Assembly: GCA_037447655.1 (NCBI GenBank)
Contig: JBBHKE010000741.1
Location: 1 to 39,455 of the forward strand
Length of the DNA: 39,455 nt
Reading direction: 5' to 3'
Source: Zygnema cylindricum
Taxonomy: Eukaryota > Streptophyta > Zygnematophyceae > Zygnematales > Zygnemataceae
The notes under the pieces were generated by a model. The model saw only the letters and a program-made list of their open reading frames with translations. It did not search any database and was not told where the DNA came from. A program made the position numbers and the translations under genes. Positions 1-10,313 of this stretch are shown here, piece after piece; the stretch's first letter is position 1, and every line of letters starts with the position of its first letter.

Positions 1-230
1 CAATAAGGTTTGATCAATTCAACACAGAATGTACATTTTACACAAGAATTAAGGAAATGAGAGCACTGAGTGCAGTTTAAGGTGCTTTATGCTCTATTGT
101 CTCTAATTTGCTTGTAGTACATGATTGTTTGGTTGAAATACCTCTTTCGTTTGGAGTTACATATTTTACACTATAGATCTAGTCTTCTAGGCATATTTCT
201 TTGGGTTTGCTTCCGCTAAAATGTGAGATA
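1..230. other. AT-rich flank, no gene seen
   Basis: No coding region or clear repeat is visible. The segment is AT-rich and runs directly into the Gag-like reading frame of the first Ty3 remnant, so it may hold that element's 5' untranslated region or LTR end. No LTR partner is seen in the window. Confidence 0.4.
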
Positions 231-980
231 ATGGCTCAACTCCTATTGCAAGTGCTCCTATTAGCCCTAGTGCTCCACCTGCTCCTGCTAGTGCAAGTGT
301 GACTCCTAGTGGGAGTGGATCACAGCCGAGTCTTAATGCCTATGACCTTCAACACGGATTGGGAGCAGTTTTGGCTCAATTGGACGATGCTGGGGCTGAG
401 CATGTAGTGGCCTACGCAAGCGGGAGTAATAAAAGAGCCGAGGGGAATTACAGTAGTTACCATGGGGAATTACTCGCCGCGGTGTGGGCCATCCAGCATT
501 TCAGGCCTTACCTCTATGGAGTACACTTCACCCTCATTACGGATCACCAACCCCTTCAATGGATCATGGAGAACAGTAAGTTGACTAGAAAGTTAGCCAG
601 ATGGGTTCTCATCTTGCAGGAATATGATTTCAGCATTATGCATAGAGCCACGGAGATTCATGGGAATGCCGATGGACTTAGCAGGAATCTGGACCCGTCC
701 ACTAGAGACTTTACTGGGGCATGGCACGATGAGGACCCTGAGCTTAGCCTGGGAATTATCTGGGCTTCTTCTACTTTTATTTGGCTTCCTCGAGCTAAAG
801 GAGAACTATCCACTTTTGCTGCAGATGTAGAAAGGCAGGTTCCCATTGGAGCCGGCCGGAAGGATATATGGAATGACACCAGTTCCCTCAAGTCTATCCA
901 GAAGGGCTCTCCTCTACCTCACCTTGCCGGAAGTCAATTGCTCGTGTTCAGAACCGAATGGCGACCTATGAATGGGACCG
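231..980 (+). pseudogene. Gag leader fused to Ty3 RNase H
   Basis: An open frame runs from about 231 through 1183; its first in-window start is weak. Residues after a Pro/Ala/Ser-rich leader match Ty3 RNase H, which degrades RNA in RNA/DNA hybrids. Visible landmarks are GLGAVLAQ, the YSSYHGELLAAVWAIQHFRPYL block, TDHQPLQW, and a closing HRATEIHGNADGLSRN segment. The first catalytic Asp region, normally TDxS or TDWS just before GLGA, is altered here to AYDLQH. Beyond about 980 this frame no longer matches the family; the integrase zinc region continues in other frames. Confidence 0.8.
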
Positions 981-2181
981 AGGCATTCTTCTCCGGAAAT
1001 GGGCCGATGGACGAGGAAAGTGGTTCCTCCTCCGGCAGATCAGGAAACGCTCATTGTTCGGCTTCACTGGCAATGCGGGCACTTCGGACAGAAACGAACT
1101 ACCTCGCTGGTCACAGGGTCGTATTGGTGGCATGGGCAACGGGCCTAGGTCAATCGTGTGGTGCAGACGTGCCCTTCCTGTGACCGGGTGAAAGCTGCTT
1201 TTGACAAAAAGGGTGGGACTGAACTTCACACCCTCTTTATTCGCGGAATGTTTTACAGATGGTCACTATATCTGGTGGGACCACTTCCCACTAGCCGGAG
1301 GGGGAACCGTTTTGTTCTGGTCATGATTGAACACTTCTCTAAATAGATTGAATTGGTGGTTCTTCCCCGAAAGGAGTCCAAAGCGATCGCGGACGCATTC
1401 TTGCAAAGAGTGTTGTCTCAATTTGGAGCCCCGGCCGAAGTTTTGACGGATCAAGGGTCAGAGTTTGCCGGAGAATTTTCTAACCTTCTGGAGAAGTGCC
1501 TCATTGACCACAGGTTGACCAGCCGAGACCACCCCCAAGCCGACGGATTGGCCGAGAGGTGCGTACAGACAGTGAAGCGGTCACTACGAAAATATGCGGT
1601 GGAAGAGGATTTGGGGGAATGGGACACACGGGTGCCTTGGATTGCAATGGGATACAGGTTCAGCAGGCAGGCATCTCTCCACTCCTATAGCCCTTACTTC
1701 ATTCTCTTCGGCCGACATCCCATCCTACCAGGGGCTGCATCAGCTCAGGCGGTTGTTCTACCGGAGATGGACAACCGGGGGACGGTCGAGAAACTGATTG
1801 CCGACGGGCCAAGGTATTTCAGCGGGAAATACCTTTGGCCATGGGCAATTTACAGGCTGCTCAGCACAGGGATCAACTCTGGTATTCCCAACGACGGAGC
1901 GGCAATTATGTCCCACGGCAACGACGATTTGTGCCCGGGGATTTTGTGTATCGCATGCAACAGAAGAAGGATACTTTGGACATTTCGGTCGGACAGGTGA
2001 TTCTGAAAGTTGTGGAGGTCTCAAACAAAGGGGTTCTTACCTTGGAAGGGAAGGATGGCCGCAAAATTAAAGAAAATCAGATCAATGTGGCTCCTTGCCA
2101 TATTCGAGGGTTAGAGGATGAACCCACTTTCCACCTCACTTACTTTGCAGACCCTCCAGCCTGTTCCTCTGCCTGCCATGT
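958..2181 (+). pseudogene. Ty3 integrase, broken
   Basis: Integrase inserts retroelement cDNA into the genome. The zinc region is spread over two frames (GHFG, then CPSCDRVKAAFDK near 1165-1210). The core follows with LVGPLP at about 1275, an in-frame TAG at 1344-1346 where the family has Trp (FSKW), then LTDQGSEF, HPQADGLAER and LFGRHP. The first Asp of the DDE triad, normally W-x-x-D before LVGPLP, is Tyr; the second Asp and the Glu are present. A frame change near 1800 leads to a C-terminal frame (1835-2215) with KKDTLDISVG and a VLTLEG segment, typical of the tail of this Ty3 type. Confidence 0.85.
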
Positions 2182-2350
2182 TGTAGAAACTAATGGTTTT
2201 ATTAGTATTTTCTAGGTATGAAAAGAAATAGAGAAGTCGAGGCAGTCTATCTCTAACTTCTCTCTCCAACTCTCAAACTTGTCGCAGTCACTGAGAAGTT
2301 GGAGAGGAAGCTAGAGCCATGGCTACCTTGGCTATCCTGAGGTTTACGGG
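2182..2350 (+). repeat. truncated LTR, 5' part
   Basis: This stretch starts TGTAGAAACTAATGG and closely resembles the first ~170 bp of the solo LTR at 4737 (TGTAAAAGTTGATGG), sharing GAGGCAGTCT and a pyrimidine/purine hairpin (CTTCTCTCTCCAACT against GAGAAGTTGGAGAGGAAGCT). After about 2350 the two copies diverge at a G-run. It is either the 3' LTR of the first Ty3 remnant or a later insertion cut short. No polypurine tract lies immediately upstream, which favours a later insertion. Confidence 0.6.
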
Positions 2351-2360
2351 AATTTAATAG

Positions 2361-2571
2361 GGGGGGGGGAATCAGTGGGGGTACTGGGTACTTTTCTTTT
2401 CCACTCCATTCCTCCTAACTATCTATGCATATCCCTGGGGGGGGTAACAGAGATGGGCATGGCCACGGATCCGGGGAAGCATCAGCATTTGGGGTGGATT
2501 GCAGGTTTCTCATGCACACCTCCTTTGGACATCTTACCTGAACCTCCCGGTTCCCAGGCACGCTCGACAGC
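2361..2571 (+). repeat. 212-bp direct repeat, copy 1
   Basis: It starts with a G-run resembling a polypurine tract, then AATCAGTGGGGGTACTGGG, and ends GGCACGCTCGACA. A near-identical copy lies at 3763-3976. It may be the start of an LTR preceded by its polypurine tract. The downstream sequences differ (GCTGTCAAGC here). Confidence 0.75.
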
Positions 2572-3762
2572 TGTCAAGCTCGTGTGCATCTTCGGCACAT
2601 TTGCACTTCCAGGTTTTTCCGGGGCTTCCTTCCACTTTGTACAGACTCTAGCGTACGGAGGAGGAAAAGGGCAATCAGCCGGATCAGATCTTTATATTTT
2701 CACCCTGGAGCCCTTCGCAATTTAGTTCACCTTAAACGGAGGTCAAACTGAGGAGTTAGTCCGGTGCAAAGTGCGTGCTCCATTATATTGTGTGTTCTAT
2801 GTAGCTGTAGTAGAGGGATACATTAGAGAACGACACGTAACCTTTGGGATTATCCCGTAGATCTTACTGTTAGCTGTCAGTAGGATGTTATTTCAGGCCC
2901 CACAACCAGGCCAAGCATTTATGACATTGGGACAAAGTTAGGCGGTTTCATGTCGAGTCAGAACTTTGTTTCCATTTTGTGTATTATAGAAGGACCTTCG
3001 GCCGCCAATCTAGCCGAAAGCAGTCGTCTATATTTTAGCCCTGAGTGTAGTACAGTATGTTTTGTCTTATGTCAGGACGATAACAATTGCTGGCCGTTGA
3101 TTGGCTTGTTAAATTGCTTTGACTTTTGAACTTGCAGTAGGACAAACTCTGGTTGTATAAGGCACGTGGGGCCGAAGGAGACAGGTTGTTTTTCAGTACT
3201 GTCTCCTGAGAAAACCCCCAGAGAATTAAATCAATTTTTATGTTGGAGAACGGTTGCATTGTGTCGTTGACTCTATTGCCATCTTTGTTTTGGATTATCT
3301 TTTGTGGAGACCGTAGCATGGGTGGGTAGTTGGCACTATCTCCTATTTGGGAGGTTTGGACTTTCGCTGTTTGAAACGAAGACGAGTATTGTCGGATCCT
3401 TGCGGGGGAACCAGGAGGGTGAGGGAGACTCATACCTGTCATCGGGGCCATTGGGAGAGGTTTTCTTCTGCTGAGTTTGTTCATCGTTGCACTCCGGGGT
3501 ATGTGAATTCGCTTCACCATAATCATTTATTTCTATCTTTAATTCCATTCTCTGGGGCAAGGTGATATTGTTTAATCTGAAAAGCCGATATTTGTTATTT
3601 ATCTATTTCTGCGTGGAAGTTATTTGCACACTCTTGTGGTTATCCTTGGGTTTGTCCGGAGTTTTTGCGGAACGGATCGGACGACTCTCATTTCCTTCCT
3701 ATTCTTTGGAGAGTAGCTGGGAGTGTGGCATTTAGTGGGCTTTCAGCGGAGTAGTTTTTGTG
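2572..3762. other. non-coding, probable LTR remainder
   Basis: No gene is supported. The open frames here are short and unlike known proteins. If copy 1 of the 212-bp repeat is an LTR start, this stretch could be the rest of that LTR and adjoining leader. No primer-binding site could be identified with confidence. Confidence 0.35.
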
Positions 3763-3976
3763 GGGGGGGGGGGGGAATCAGGGCGGGTACTGGGTACTTT
3801 TCTTTTCCACTCCATTCCTCCTAACTATCTATGCATATCCCTGGGGGGGGTAACAGAGATGGGCATGGTCACGGATCCGGGGAAGCATCAGCATTTGGGG
3901 TGGATTGCAGGTTTCTCATGCACACCTCCTTTGGACATCTTACCTGAACCTCCCGGTTCCCAGGCACGCTCGACAA
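3763..3976 (+). repeat. 212-bp direct repeat, copy 2
   Basis: Nearly the same as 2361-2571, again preceded by a long G-run. It ends at the same GCTCGACA and then passes directly into Ty3 RNase H coding sequence at 3977, which has lost its own 5' part. The shared right boundary of both copies is unexplained. Confidence 0.75.
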
Positions 3977-4736
3977 CATGCATTGGTGAAATGGCATTGT
4001 CATTTGCATAATGTAGAATTTACAGTTGACTGTGATGATAAAACACTATCTTATTTACGGAGAGTAAGTGATACACAGATGATGACTGGCAGACAAGTTA
4101 GGTGGATGCAGCAATTAACAAATTTCAAATTTAATGTCAAACATATTCCTAGGAAGACAAATGTAGTCGCAGATCCTTTAAGTAGATGTTTTGAAATAAG
4201 TGTTATGGTTCAGGATGAATTGTTTTTAGATACTGTTAGAAATGGTTATGATAAAGATCATTATTTTGATGTAGTTTGCAAGAATATTTCGGGAGGGAAT
4301 TTTGACCCATTGAATGAGAGGCATGTCAAAAACTTTAGACTAGAGGATGGTTGAATTTATTTGCAAATTGGGGATAGATTATGCATTCCTGAAGTGGGAG
4401 ACTTAAGAAAATAAATTTTATGGGAAGCTCATGAGCATTTTGGACATCTATGTCGAGATAAAACTCTTAGTCGATTGCAAAGTAGATTGTTTTGCCCTTG
4501 GATGGCAAAGGAGGTGTCAAAACACGTGGAAATTTGTGTCCCTTGCCAACAGAGTAAACCTAGTATCCAAAAACCTAAAGGTCTCTTAAAAACATTGGAT
4601 ATCCTCGAAAGACCGTGGGAATCTGTCAGTATGGATTTTATTGTCTGGTTGCCTGCTACATCTAAAAAGAATGACACTATCATGGTCGTAGTCGATAGGT
4701 TCAGTAAAATGGCAATCTTTATCCCTTGCAAAACCA
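3977..4736 (+). pseudogene. Ty3 RNase H end and integrase N-terminus
   Basis: The frame begins inside RNase H (LVKWHCHLHN, TVDCDDKTLSYL, RQVRWMQQL) and closes it with IPRKTNVVADPLSR. After a TGA near 4354 and a TAA near 4411, the integrase zinc finger is visible as HEHFGH followed by CVPCQQSK, an HHCC arrangement. The core begins with W-x-x-x-SMDF, giving the first catalytic Asp, and VVVDRFSKMAIFIPCK. It then hits the solo LTR. Without the LTR, the frame would continue at 5793. Confidence 0.85.
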
Positions 4737-5787
4737 TGTAAAAGTTGATGGTTCTTTTAGTATTTTCTAGGTTTGAAATAAAGTGCAGAAAAAAAAGCCG
4801 AGGCAGTCTGTCTCTAACTTCTCTCTCCAACTCCCACACTTGTTGCAGTCACTGAGAAGTTGGAGAGGAAGCTAGTGCCATGGTTGCCTATGCTATCCAA
4901 AGATTTACGGAGTAGTAAAGTAGTTGATTTACTAAAAGGAAAGTTGTCGGTTACAGGATTTGATCCTGGTACCTACGGATAGGTAATGCCGCTGGTAGCC
5001 GGTAGCCTCATCCATTTAGTCTAGGATTAGTGGTAGACGATATAGGGTTTAATAAATAATTAAACGTTAACATAAATGCTAATTCATTTAACGGCAACTA
5101 TATACCGGATACATAGAGTCAGTTATGAAAAGTACAGATTACGAGTACGGAGAAGAAATAAGTACCGTGCATTTATTTTGATAGCGAAACAAATACATCG
5201 CAAATATTTATGACGGCTATGATTGAAATCGGCATTCAATCGGACGGTCGAAAAGAATGCCGAGATCGCGGAAGAAGATTTTGGCGGTTTATGGTCGCCA
5301 CCACATCGGATGACACGTGGCACCACGACATTCGATTTCGGCATCTCTAGGGATTACAGAAACGAATCCAAATAAGACACGTGTCGACATTTTGGTCATG
5401 TCGTACAATGTTCGTACATAAAGTACATCGGCAGCTGTACCTTTCTGTACGATATAGTAATATGATTGGTGCCGTACATTAGTAGATAGAGTTTTAGAAT
5501 GATATATGACTTAGAAAAATTTTGTAGATAGGTCCCTCTCTCCCATAGAGCTTCTATACAAAAGGTCAACTTTGACCCTCCATAACTTACTGCTCAAGGG
5601 AGCAAATTCAGAGATTCTTTTTGCTATCGATTCAGGGGAGTCTTCCCTTCATAAGGTTGCAGGTGGTCAGAGTTTTTGTCTACCAGGGTGGCAGTTATTC
5701 TTCTTAAAACACGAAGGGGTCAAGGTTATCCTAGAGGTTTCTTGCAAGTTGTCCAATCTGAGAACCTATGGAGGTCTCAGAGTTGCA
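4737..5787 (+). mobile_element. solo LTR inside Ty3 integrase
   Basis: This 1,051-bp insert begins TGTAAAAG and ends GTTGCA, the TG...CA ends of LTRs, and is flanked on both sides by AACCA (4732-4736 and 5788-5792), a 5-bp target duplication. The integrase coding sequence resumes exactly after the right duplication. No internal retroelement genes are present, so it is a solo LTR left by LTR-LTR recombination. Its first ~170 bp match 2182-2350. Multiple GTAC-containing motifs lie at 5395-5480. Confidence 0.85.
4950..5031 (-). other. tRNA-like segment (weak)
   Basis: On the minus strand, CTAGACTAAATGGATGAGG resembles an A-box/D-arm and CAGGATCAAATCCTG resembles a T-arm with B-box. The anticodon arm does not pair well. 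It may be a tRNA-derived SINE head within the solo LTR or a chance likeness. Confidence 0.15.
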
Positions 5788-6771
5788 AACCACTCATTCA
5801 GTTGTAGATATTGCAAAGTTATATTTTGACAACGTGGTCATACATCATCGAGTCCCTCTATCCATAGTCAGTGATAGAGATTCTAAATTACGTTTGCTTT
5901 TTGGAAAGAATTACAGCAAAATTTAGGCTCTGAATTGAAAATGAGTACCGTTTATCATCATCAGACAGATGGACAGACATAAAGGATGAATTGTACACTA
6001 GAGGAAATGCTTAGGACTGTTTGTAGTGGAGTTCAGAACACATGGGAATCTAAACTGCCATTAATGGAATTTTCATACAATTCATGTAAACATGCTAGTA
6101 CAGGATTCTCACCATTTAAAGTTGCATACGGATACTAACCTAGAGAAGCATTAGAGTTAATAAGAGGGGTCACTCAAGAGAATAGAGGTTTTGGAACATA
6201 GTTTTGGGAATACGTTCAATCAGTTTGGAAAACTGTCACGGATGCATTAGTGGAGGCACAAAGGAGGCAAAAATTAAATGATAACCGCAAACGGGGTGAT
6301 TGGGTGTTACGCACAGGTAACAAGGTTTGGCTTTCTATAACTCATTACAGGTGTAAGATCGAGGTACAATCGGATCCTATGGGGAAATTTGCTCCTAAGT
6401 ATATTGGACCATTTATTGTAATCGAGATGATATCGTCAGTTGCTGCCGAATTGGACTTTCCGCCTTCAACAAAAAATCATCTAGTGATACACATCAGCCA
6501 ATTGAAACCAGCGAATCTTCGACCAACTGAAGGAGAATTGGAATTGGATCCCTTGATAATTAAAGAACCTGAAGTCCACAGATGGGTAATAGATTGGGTT
6601 GGTCAACGGTTCAAGGTCGTCGATACTATATTCTGGCAAGTGCATTATCTAGGAAGGCTTGAGGATGAGTTGCCTTTAGAGGAAAAATTTGAGTTTTTTT
6701 ACGGGGTATGGAGGGATAATAGCATAGAAGTCGGTCTAGAAATTAAAGGAGTTTTAACCAAGGTCGGTTAA
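5788..6771 (+). pseudogene. Ty3 integrase core end and C-terminus
   Basis: After the solo LTR the integrase continues with THSVVDIAKLYFD and SIVSDRDSK, which carries the second catalytic Asp. A one-base frame change falls near 5885. HHQTDGQT then meets TAA (5979-5981) where the family has the catalytic Glu. FSYNSCKHASTGFSPF and another TAA near 6136 follow. From 6250 a clean frame holds the C-terminus: GNKVWLS, KFAPKYIGPF and HISQLKPA. Its end (W-x-V-H-Y-L-G-R-L-E-D-E) resembles a weak chromodomain, as in chromoviruses. The gene is dead through several lesions. Confidence 0.85.
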
Positions 6772-7761
6772 AATAAGGAGGGATGATTTAGCAAAGTAGT
6801 CGAACTTGTTTATAAGGTATATAGGTGTTATGATTATAGAGTACTAATTTGGTAGGCGTCCTCAAAGAATACACTATCGTTATGTTTTAAAGTTATATGA
6901 TAGGTATTTAGGTGAAGGGTATTTGGAATGCCATGGGGTCTAAAAAACAAGTGGGTATCATTGAAACGGGTTAAGGGTCAAATTAGTACCGAAATTTCGC
7001 GTGTACGTTTCTTAAAGTTCTAATGAAACGTTTAGTATACACGGTGGTTCGTTTCGTACAAATTTTAGTACGAATCGTCACTTTCACTTAAAGGAATTTC
7101 GGAGGAAGTTTCGCGTGCGAAATTTGTAACGCACGATTGTGCGAAGTCGCGTTTCGTTTGGCGCGCACTTTTGCACGTAAATGTTACGTAATAAAACGTA
7201 ACGTTTGATTGGTTAGTAAAGTGCTAAGTAGTTAGTAAGAGATTTCGCAGTTTTTGCATTGGTCAGTCTGAGTCCTTGCTGATCAATGATTGGCCGAGGT
7301 AAAAGCGTGTTAAAACGGAGCGTTGACTCTGGCCTGGCTAGTCTAGGGCGATGATGGATAAATAGTGAAGTGTAAGAGGAGAGTAGACATCTTTTCATTT
7401 GGGAAAATTTTGTGGAAATTCCGACTAATCTTGGTCCTGAGCGATTAAAACCAAATTGGAGTATTGGCATTTTGGCATTGAAATCTCTTACAAACTAAGT
7501 AGTGTTTTTGTAGTTAAGAGATAGAATTATTTAAGAGTGGAGAGCAATGAAAATACTTTAATAAGAAAGGTTGAGCCACGAGGGCAAGAGACCAAGCTAA
7601 TGTTATGTGGACAGAAGCTTCTTTTAATTTAAAGTTTATTTCTTTATGTGAGTGCTTTCCAATGAGAATGTGTAATTTTCCAATGTGTGGAATGTGTGGT
7701 TGAAATGTGATGTAGTAATGGGATTTCTGAGAGGTAGGAGATCCTGTTACATTGCACCCAC
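6772..7761. other. non-coding; possible 3' LTR of remnant 2
   Basis: A purine stretch (AAAATAAGGAGGGA) right after the pol stop could be a polypurine tract, with TGATTTAGC starting an LTR. The region 6985-7200 is rich in CG-containing motifs such as GTACG and CGCGTGCG. No matching 5' LTR exists in the window. Sequence from about 7540 to 7761 has no recognisable feature. No gene is supported. Confidence 0.35.
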
Positions 7762-7889
7762 GTCTACAACCGTCACATTTCAAAGTTCCGATTTCATTTT
7801 CGTTTCGCACACGCTCTTCAAAGTGGTACGAAGAATCTTCAATAAAGTCCAAAGTACTTGTTCAAAGTATCGATATCATGGGGATACCC
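7762..7889 (+). mobile_element. TTA-family element C (right end only)
   Basis: Only the right terminal ~130 bp remain. They match the right end of element B: TCTACAACCGTCACAT, AAAGTTCCGATTTCATTTTCG, CTTCAAAGTGGTACGA and a terminal CATGGGGATACCC. It abuts element A in opposite orientation, separated by TTTAGA. See elements A and B for the family description. Confidence 0.75.
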
Positions 7890-7895
7890 TTTAGA

Positions 7896-8834
7896 GGGTG
7901 TCCCCATGTAATCGGTACTTTGATATAATATTTTGGACTATAGTGAAGATTCGCCGTACTACTTTGAAAAGCGTCCCTATGTGTGAAAATGAAATCGGAA
8001 CTTTGACATGTGACGGTTGTAGACGTAGGTACATTTTGTGACGATTGAAGACAACTACGAAACTTTCGACGATTGGTGACGCCAACAAAAACAACGACCG
8101 TGGTAGACGTCTAGATTTTTGTGAAATTCTAGATGTTTAGGGTTTGGTGACATTGTGACGTCACGCTCGCTTGTGACAACGTCGACGTCACGGATTCAAG
8201 AACTTTCCGCCATGGTTTTTCGATTTTGTTTTTTATGCTTTTCTCACTCGACTTGCCATTAAAAAAAACCTAAAAATTGTCAGATTTTTTTTTTTTTTTT
8301 CATTTTATTCTAATATTGTCGTGTCTCATTTTAAAAAGTGTGAGATACAAGCGATGGTGTGAGAGGGAGAGAGGAGAGGCGACGACGGCGAAATTTGTTG
8401 CAAGGGACCCATGATTGAAAGTGGAGGTCGGAGACCCCTCCAATTTTTTTTTCCGTACATAGCGCGTGACGGGCACGGAGAAAAATAGCGAGGACTCTCC
8501 TTCGTCCTAAAATTTTACAAATCGTGTGACGCGTGCGTGGTTCGATTGTCATTCGCTGTTTGGGCGGTACTTGAACTAAAATCACCCCCTCGAGGTGATT
8601 TTGGAAGAAGTTTTTTTTGGGCTGGATTCTCTTGCCCGGGGGTCGAAAAGGGGTAAACGCCAAAATGCATTCACATGACGACAAACACGTCGTCCATTCA
8701 AAGTATGAATTGACGTTCACTCTACTTTGGTAAAAATGAGTTTTTCGTACGGCTAAAGTTTTTGTCAAAGTTCCCTGAATTTTAGGGCAAAAAGATAGAG
8801 AAAAGTAGATACTTTAAAACATGGGGACACCCCC
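7896..8834 (-). mobile_element. TTA-family element A (Tourist/PIF-like)
   Basis: This 939-bp non-autonomous DNA element has terminal inverted repeats GGGTGTCCCCATGT ... ACATGGGGACACCC. The right side is followed by TTA, shared with element B. It lies in inverse orientation to C and B. The interior holds GTGACGGTTGTAGACG-type motifs and long inverted similarity to B over its whole length. An open frame on the minus strand (8331-8768) has a degraded counterpart in B but resembles no known protein. TIRs starting GGG with a 3-bp TTA duplication are known for PIF/Harbinger (Tourist) elements. Confidence 0.8.
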
Positions 8835-8837
8835 TTA

Positions 8838-9785
8838 GGGTACGTCCCCATGTATTAAAGTACATGCTTTTCTCTGTCTTTTTGCCCTAAAATTCAGGGA
8901 ACTTTGAAAAAAACTTTAGCCGTACGAGAAAATCATTTTTACCAAAGTAAAGTGAACGTCAATTCATACTCTGGATGCACAGCGTGTTTGTCGTCATGTG
9001 AACGCATTTTGGCGTTTTCCCCTTTTAGACCCAAGGGCAAGAGAATCCAGCCCAAAAAAAAACTTCATCCAAAATCACCTCGAGGGGGTGATTTTAGTTC
9101 AAGTACCGCTCAAACAACGAATGAAAAGCGAACCACGCACGCGCCACACGATTTGTAAAATTTTTGGACGAGGGAGAGTCCTTGCTATTTTTCTCCGTAC
9201 CCGTCACGCGCTATGTACGGAGAAAAATTTGCAGGGGTCTCGGACTTCCACTTGCATTCATGGCTCCTTTACATATTTTTTCGCCGTCGTCGCCTCTCCC
9301 CTCTCCCTCTCACACTATCGCTTGTATCTCACACTTTTTAGAATGAGACAAGACAATATTGGTATAAAATGAAAGATCTTTAATTTATTTTTTTTTTATT
9401 TTTTTTAGGTTTTTATTTAATGGCAAATCGAGTGAAAAAAGTAAAAAAAACGAAATCGGGAAACCATGGCGGAAAGTTCTTGAATCCGTGACGTCGACGT
9501 TGTCACAAGTGAGCGTGACGTCACAATGTCACCAAACCCTAAACATTTGCAATTTCACAAAAATATAGACGTCTACAACTGTCGCTGTTTTTGTTGGCGT
9601 CACTAATCGTCGGAAGTTTCGCAGTCGCCTTCAATCGTCACAAGTTGTAATTACGTCTACAACCGTCACATATCAAAGTTCCGATTTCATTTTCGCACAT
9701 TGGGACGGTCTTCAAAGTAGTACGGCGAGTCTTCACTATAGTCCAGAATACTTTATCAAAGTACCGATTACATGAGGACGTACCC
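8838..9785 (+). mobile_element. TTA-family element B (Tourist/PIF-like)
   Basis: This 948-bp element is flanked by TTA on both sides (8835-8837 and 9786-9788). Its TIRs are GGGTACGTCCCCATGT and ACATGAGGACGTACCC. It is the inverted counterpart of element A; visual comparison shows high similarity from end to end. No transposase is encoded, so mobility would need an enzyme supplied elsewhere. Its right end lies 528 bp upstream of the TML start codon. Confidence 0.85.
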
Positions 9786-9788
9786 TTA

Positions 9789-10313
9789 GATACAGTTGGG
9801 CTGGAAGCAACGAACAAAGTATAGATAGTGTTTTTTTCTCCATTCTTGAAAGTTTAGAGGAGACCACACTAACTGTCGTCTGTTCACGGACTTTTAAGTT
9901 TTTACTGTTGCTACTATTCCGTACATCACTTTTCCCCGTTTACCATGTCACGCGTTGTGAACGTTTCTAACGGGTTGCCGACCGTACAGTAACCTCCTCG
10001 GTTGCTTCCATGAGCCCGCATGACTGCTTCGCCTGACATGTCTCTCTCTCCCATCGCCATTCTCTCACACGCACACAGTACAAACGTCTAATAGGCATTT
10101 GCATACATTCTCGTTGATTTTACAGAGGTTGTTTCACACATTTTGACACTCTGGCACTTTGTAAGGTGCACAACTTCTCACACTCTTGTCCTTGTCTTAC
10201 CATCTTTATTTTCGGCGGGCACTTTCTCAACCTGCGGTATAGGGATTGAAAGGGGGCTCGTCACGAAAGGACTGTTTTCAGTCTTTCCCGTTTCTTATGC
10301 CCGTTGAGTCACC
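9789..10313 (+). promoter_or_regulatory. TML upstream region and 5' UTR
   Basis: This is non-coding sequence between element B and the TML start. A pyrimidine-rich CTCTCTCTCCCATCG stretch near 10045 and CACACGCACACAG near 10067 suit a plant core promoter or 5' UTR. No convincing TATA box is seen. The start codon context CACCATGGCG is strong. Confidence 0.4.

Larger units (their letters stand above)
231..2181 (+). mobile_element. Ty3/Gypsy retrotransposon remnant 1
   Basis: This is a decayed Ty3/Gypsy element keeping a short Gag-like leader (Pro/Ala/Ser-rich, 231-320), RNase H, the integrase zinc region, the integrase core and a C-terminal tail. Protease and reverse transcriptase are absent: the leader runs in frame straight into RNase H, so an internal deletion removed most of gag, protease and RT. 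Several frame changes and an in-frame TAG make it non-functional. Its 3' side abuts a truncated LTR-like sequence at 2182. Domain order RNase H then integrase is standard for Ty3 elements. No intact LTR pair is visible. Confidence 0.85.
3977..6771 (+). mobile_element. Ty3/Gypsy retrotransposon remnant 2
   Basis: This is a second Ty3/Gypsy element, of a different lineage from remnant 1. It keeps the end of RNase H, the integrase zinc finger and core, and the integrase C-terminus with a chromodomain-like tail. A solo LTR at 4737-5787 splits the integrase core. The 5' boundary cuts RNase H in mid-domain, next to the 212-bp repeat. Stops and frame changes downstream of the LTR show long decay. 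Confidence 0.85.

Noticed and set aside
8331-8768. 145-codon minus-strand frame in element A with a degraded counterpart in B
   Set aside because: The similarity follows from the DNA arms being inverted copies. The B version is frameshifted and neither resembles a known protein.
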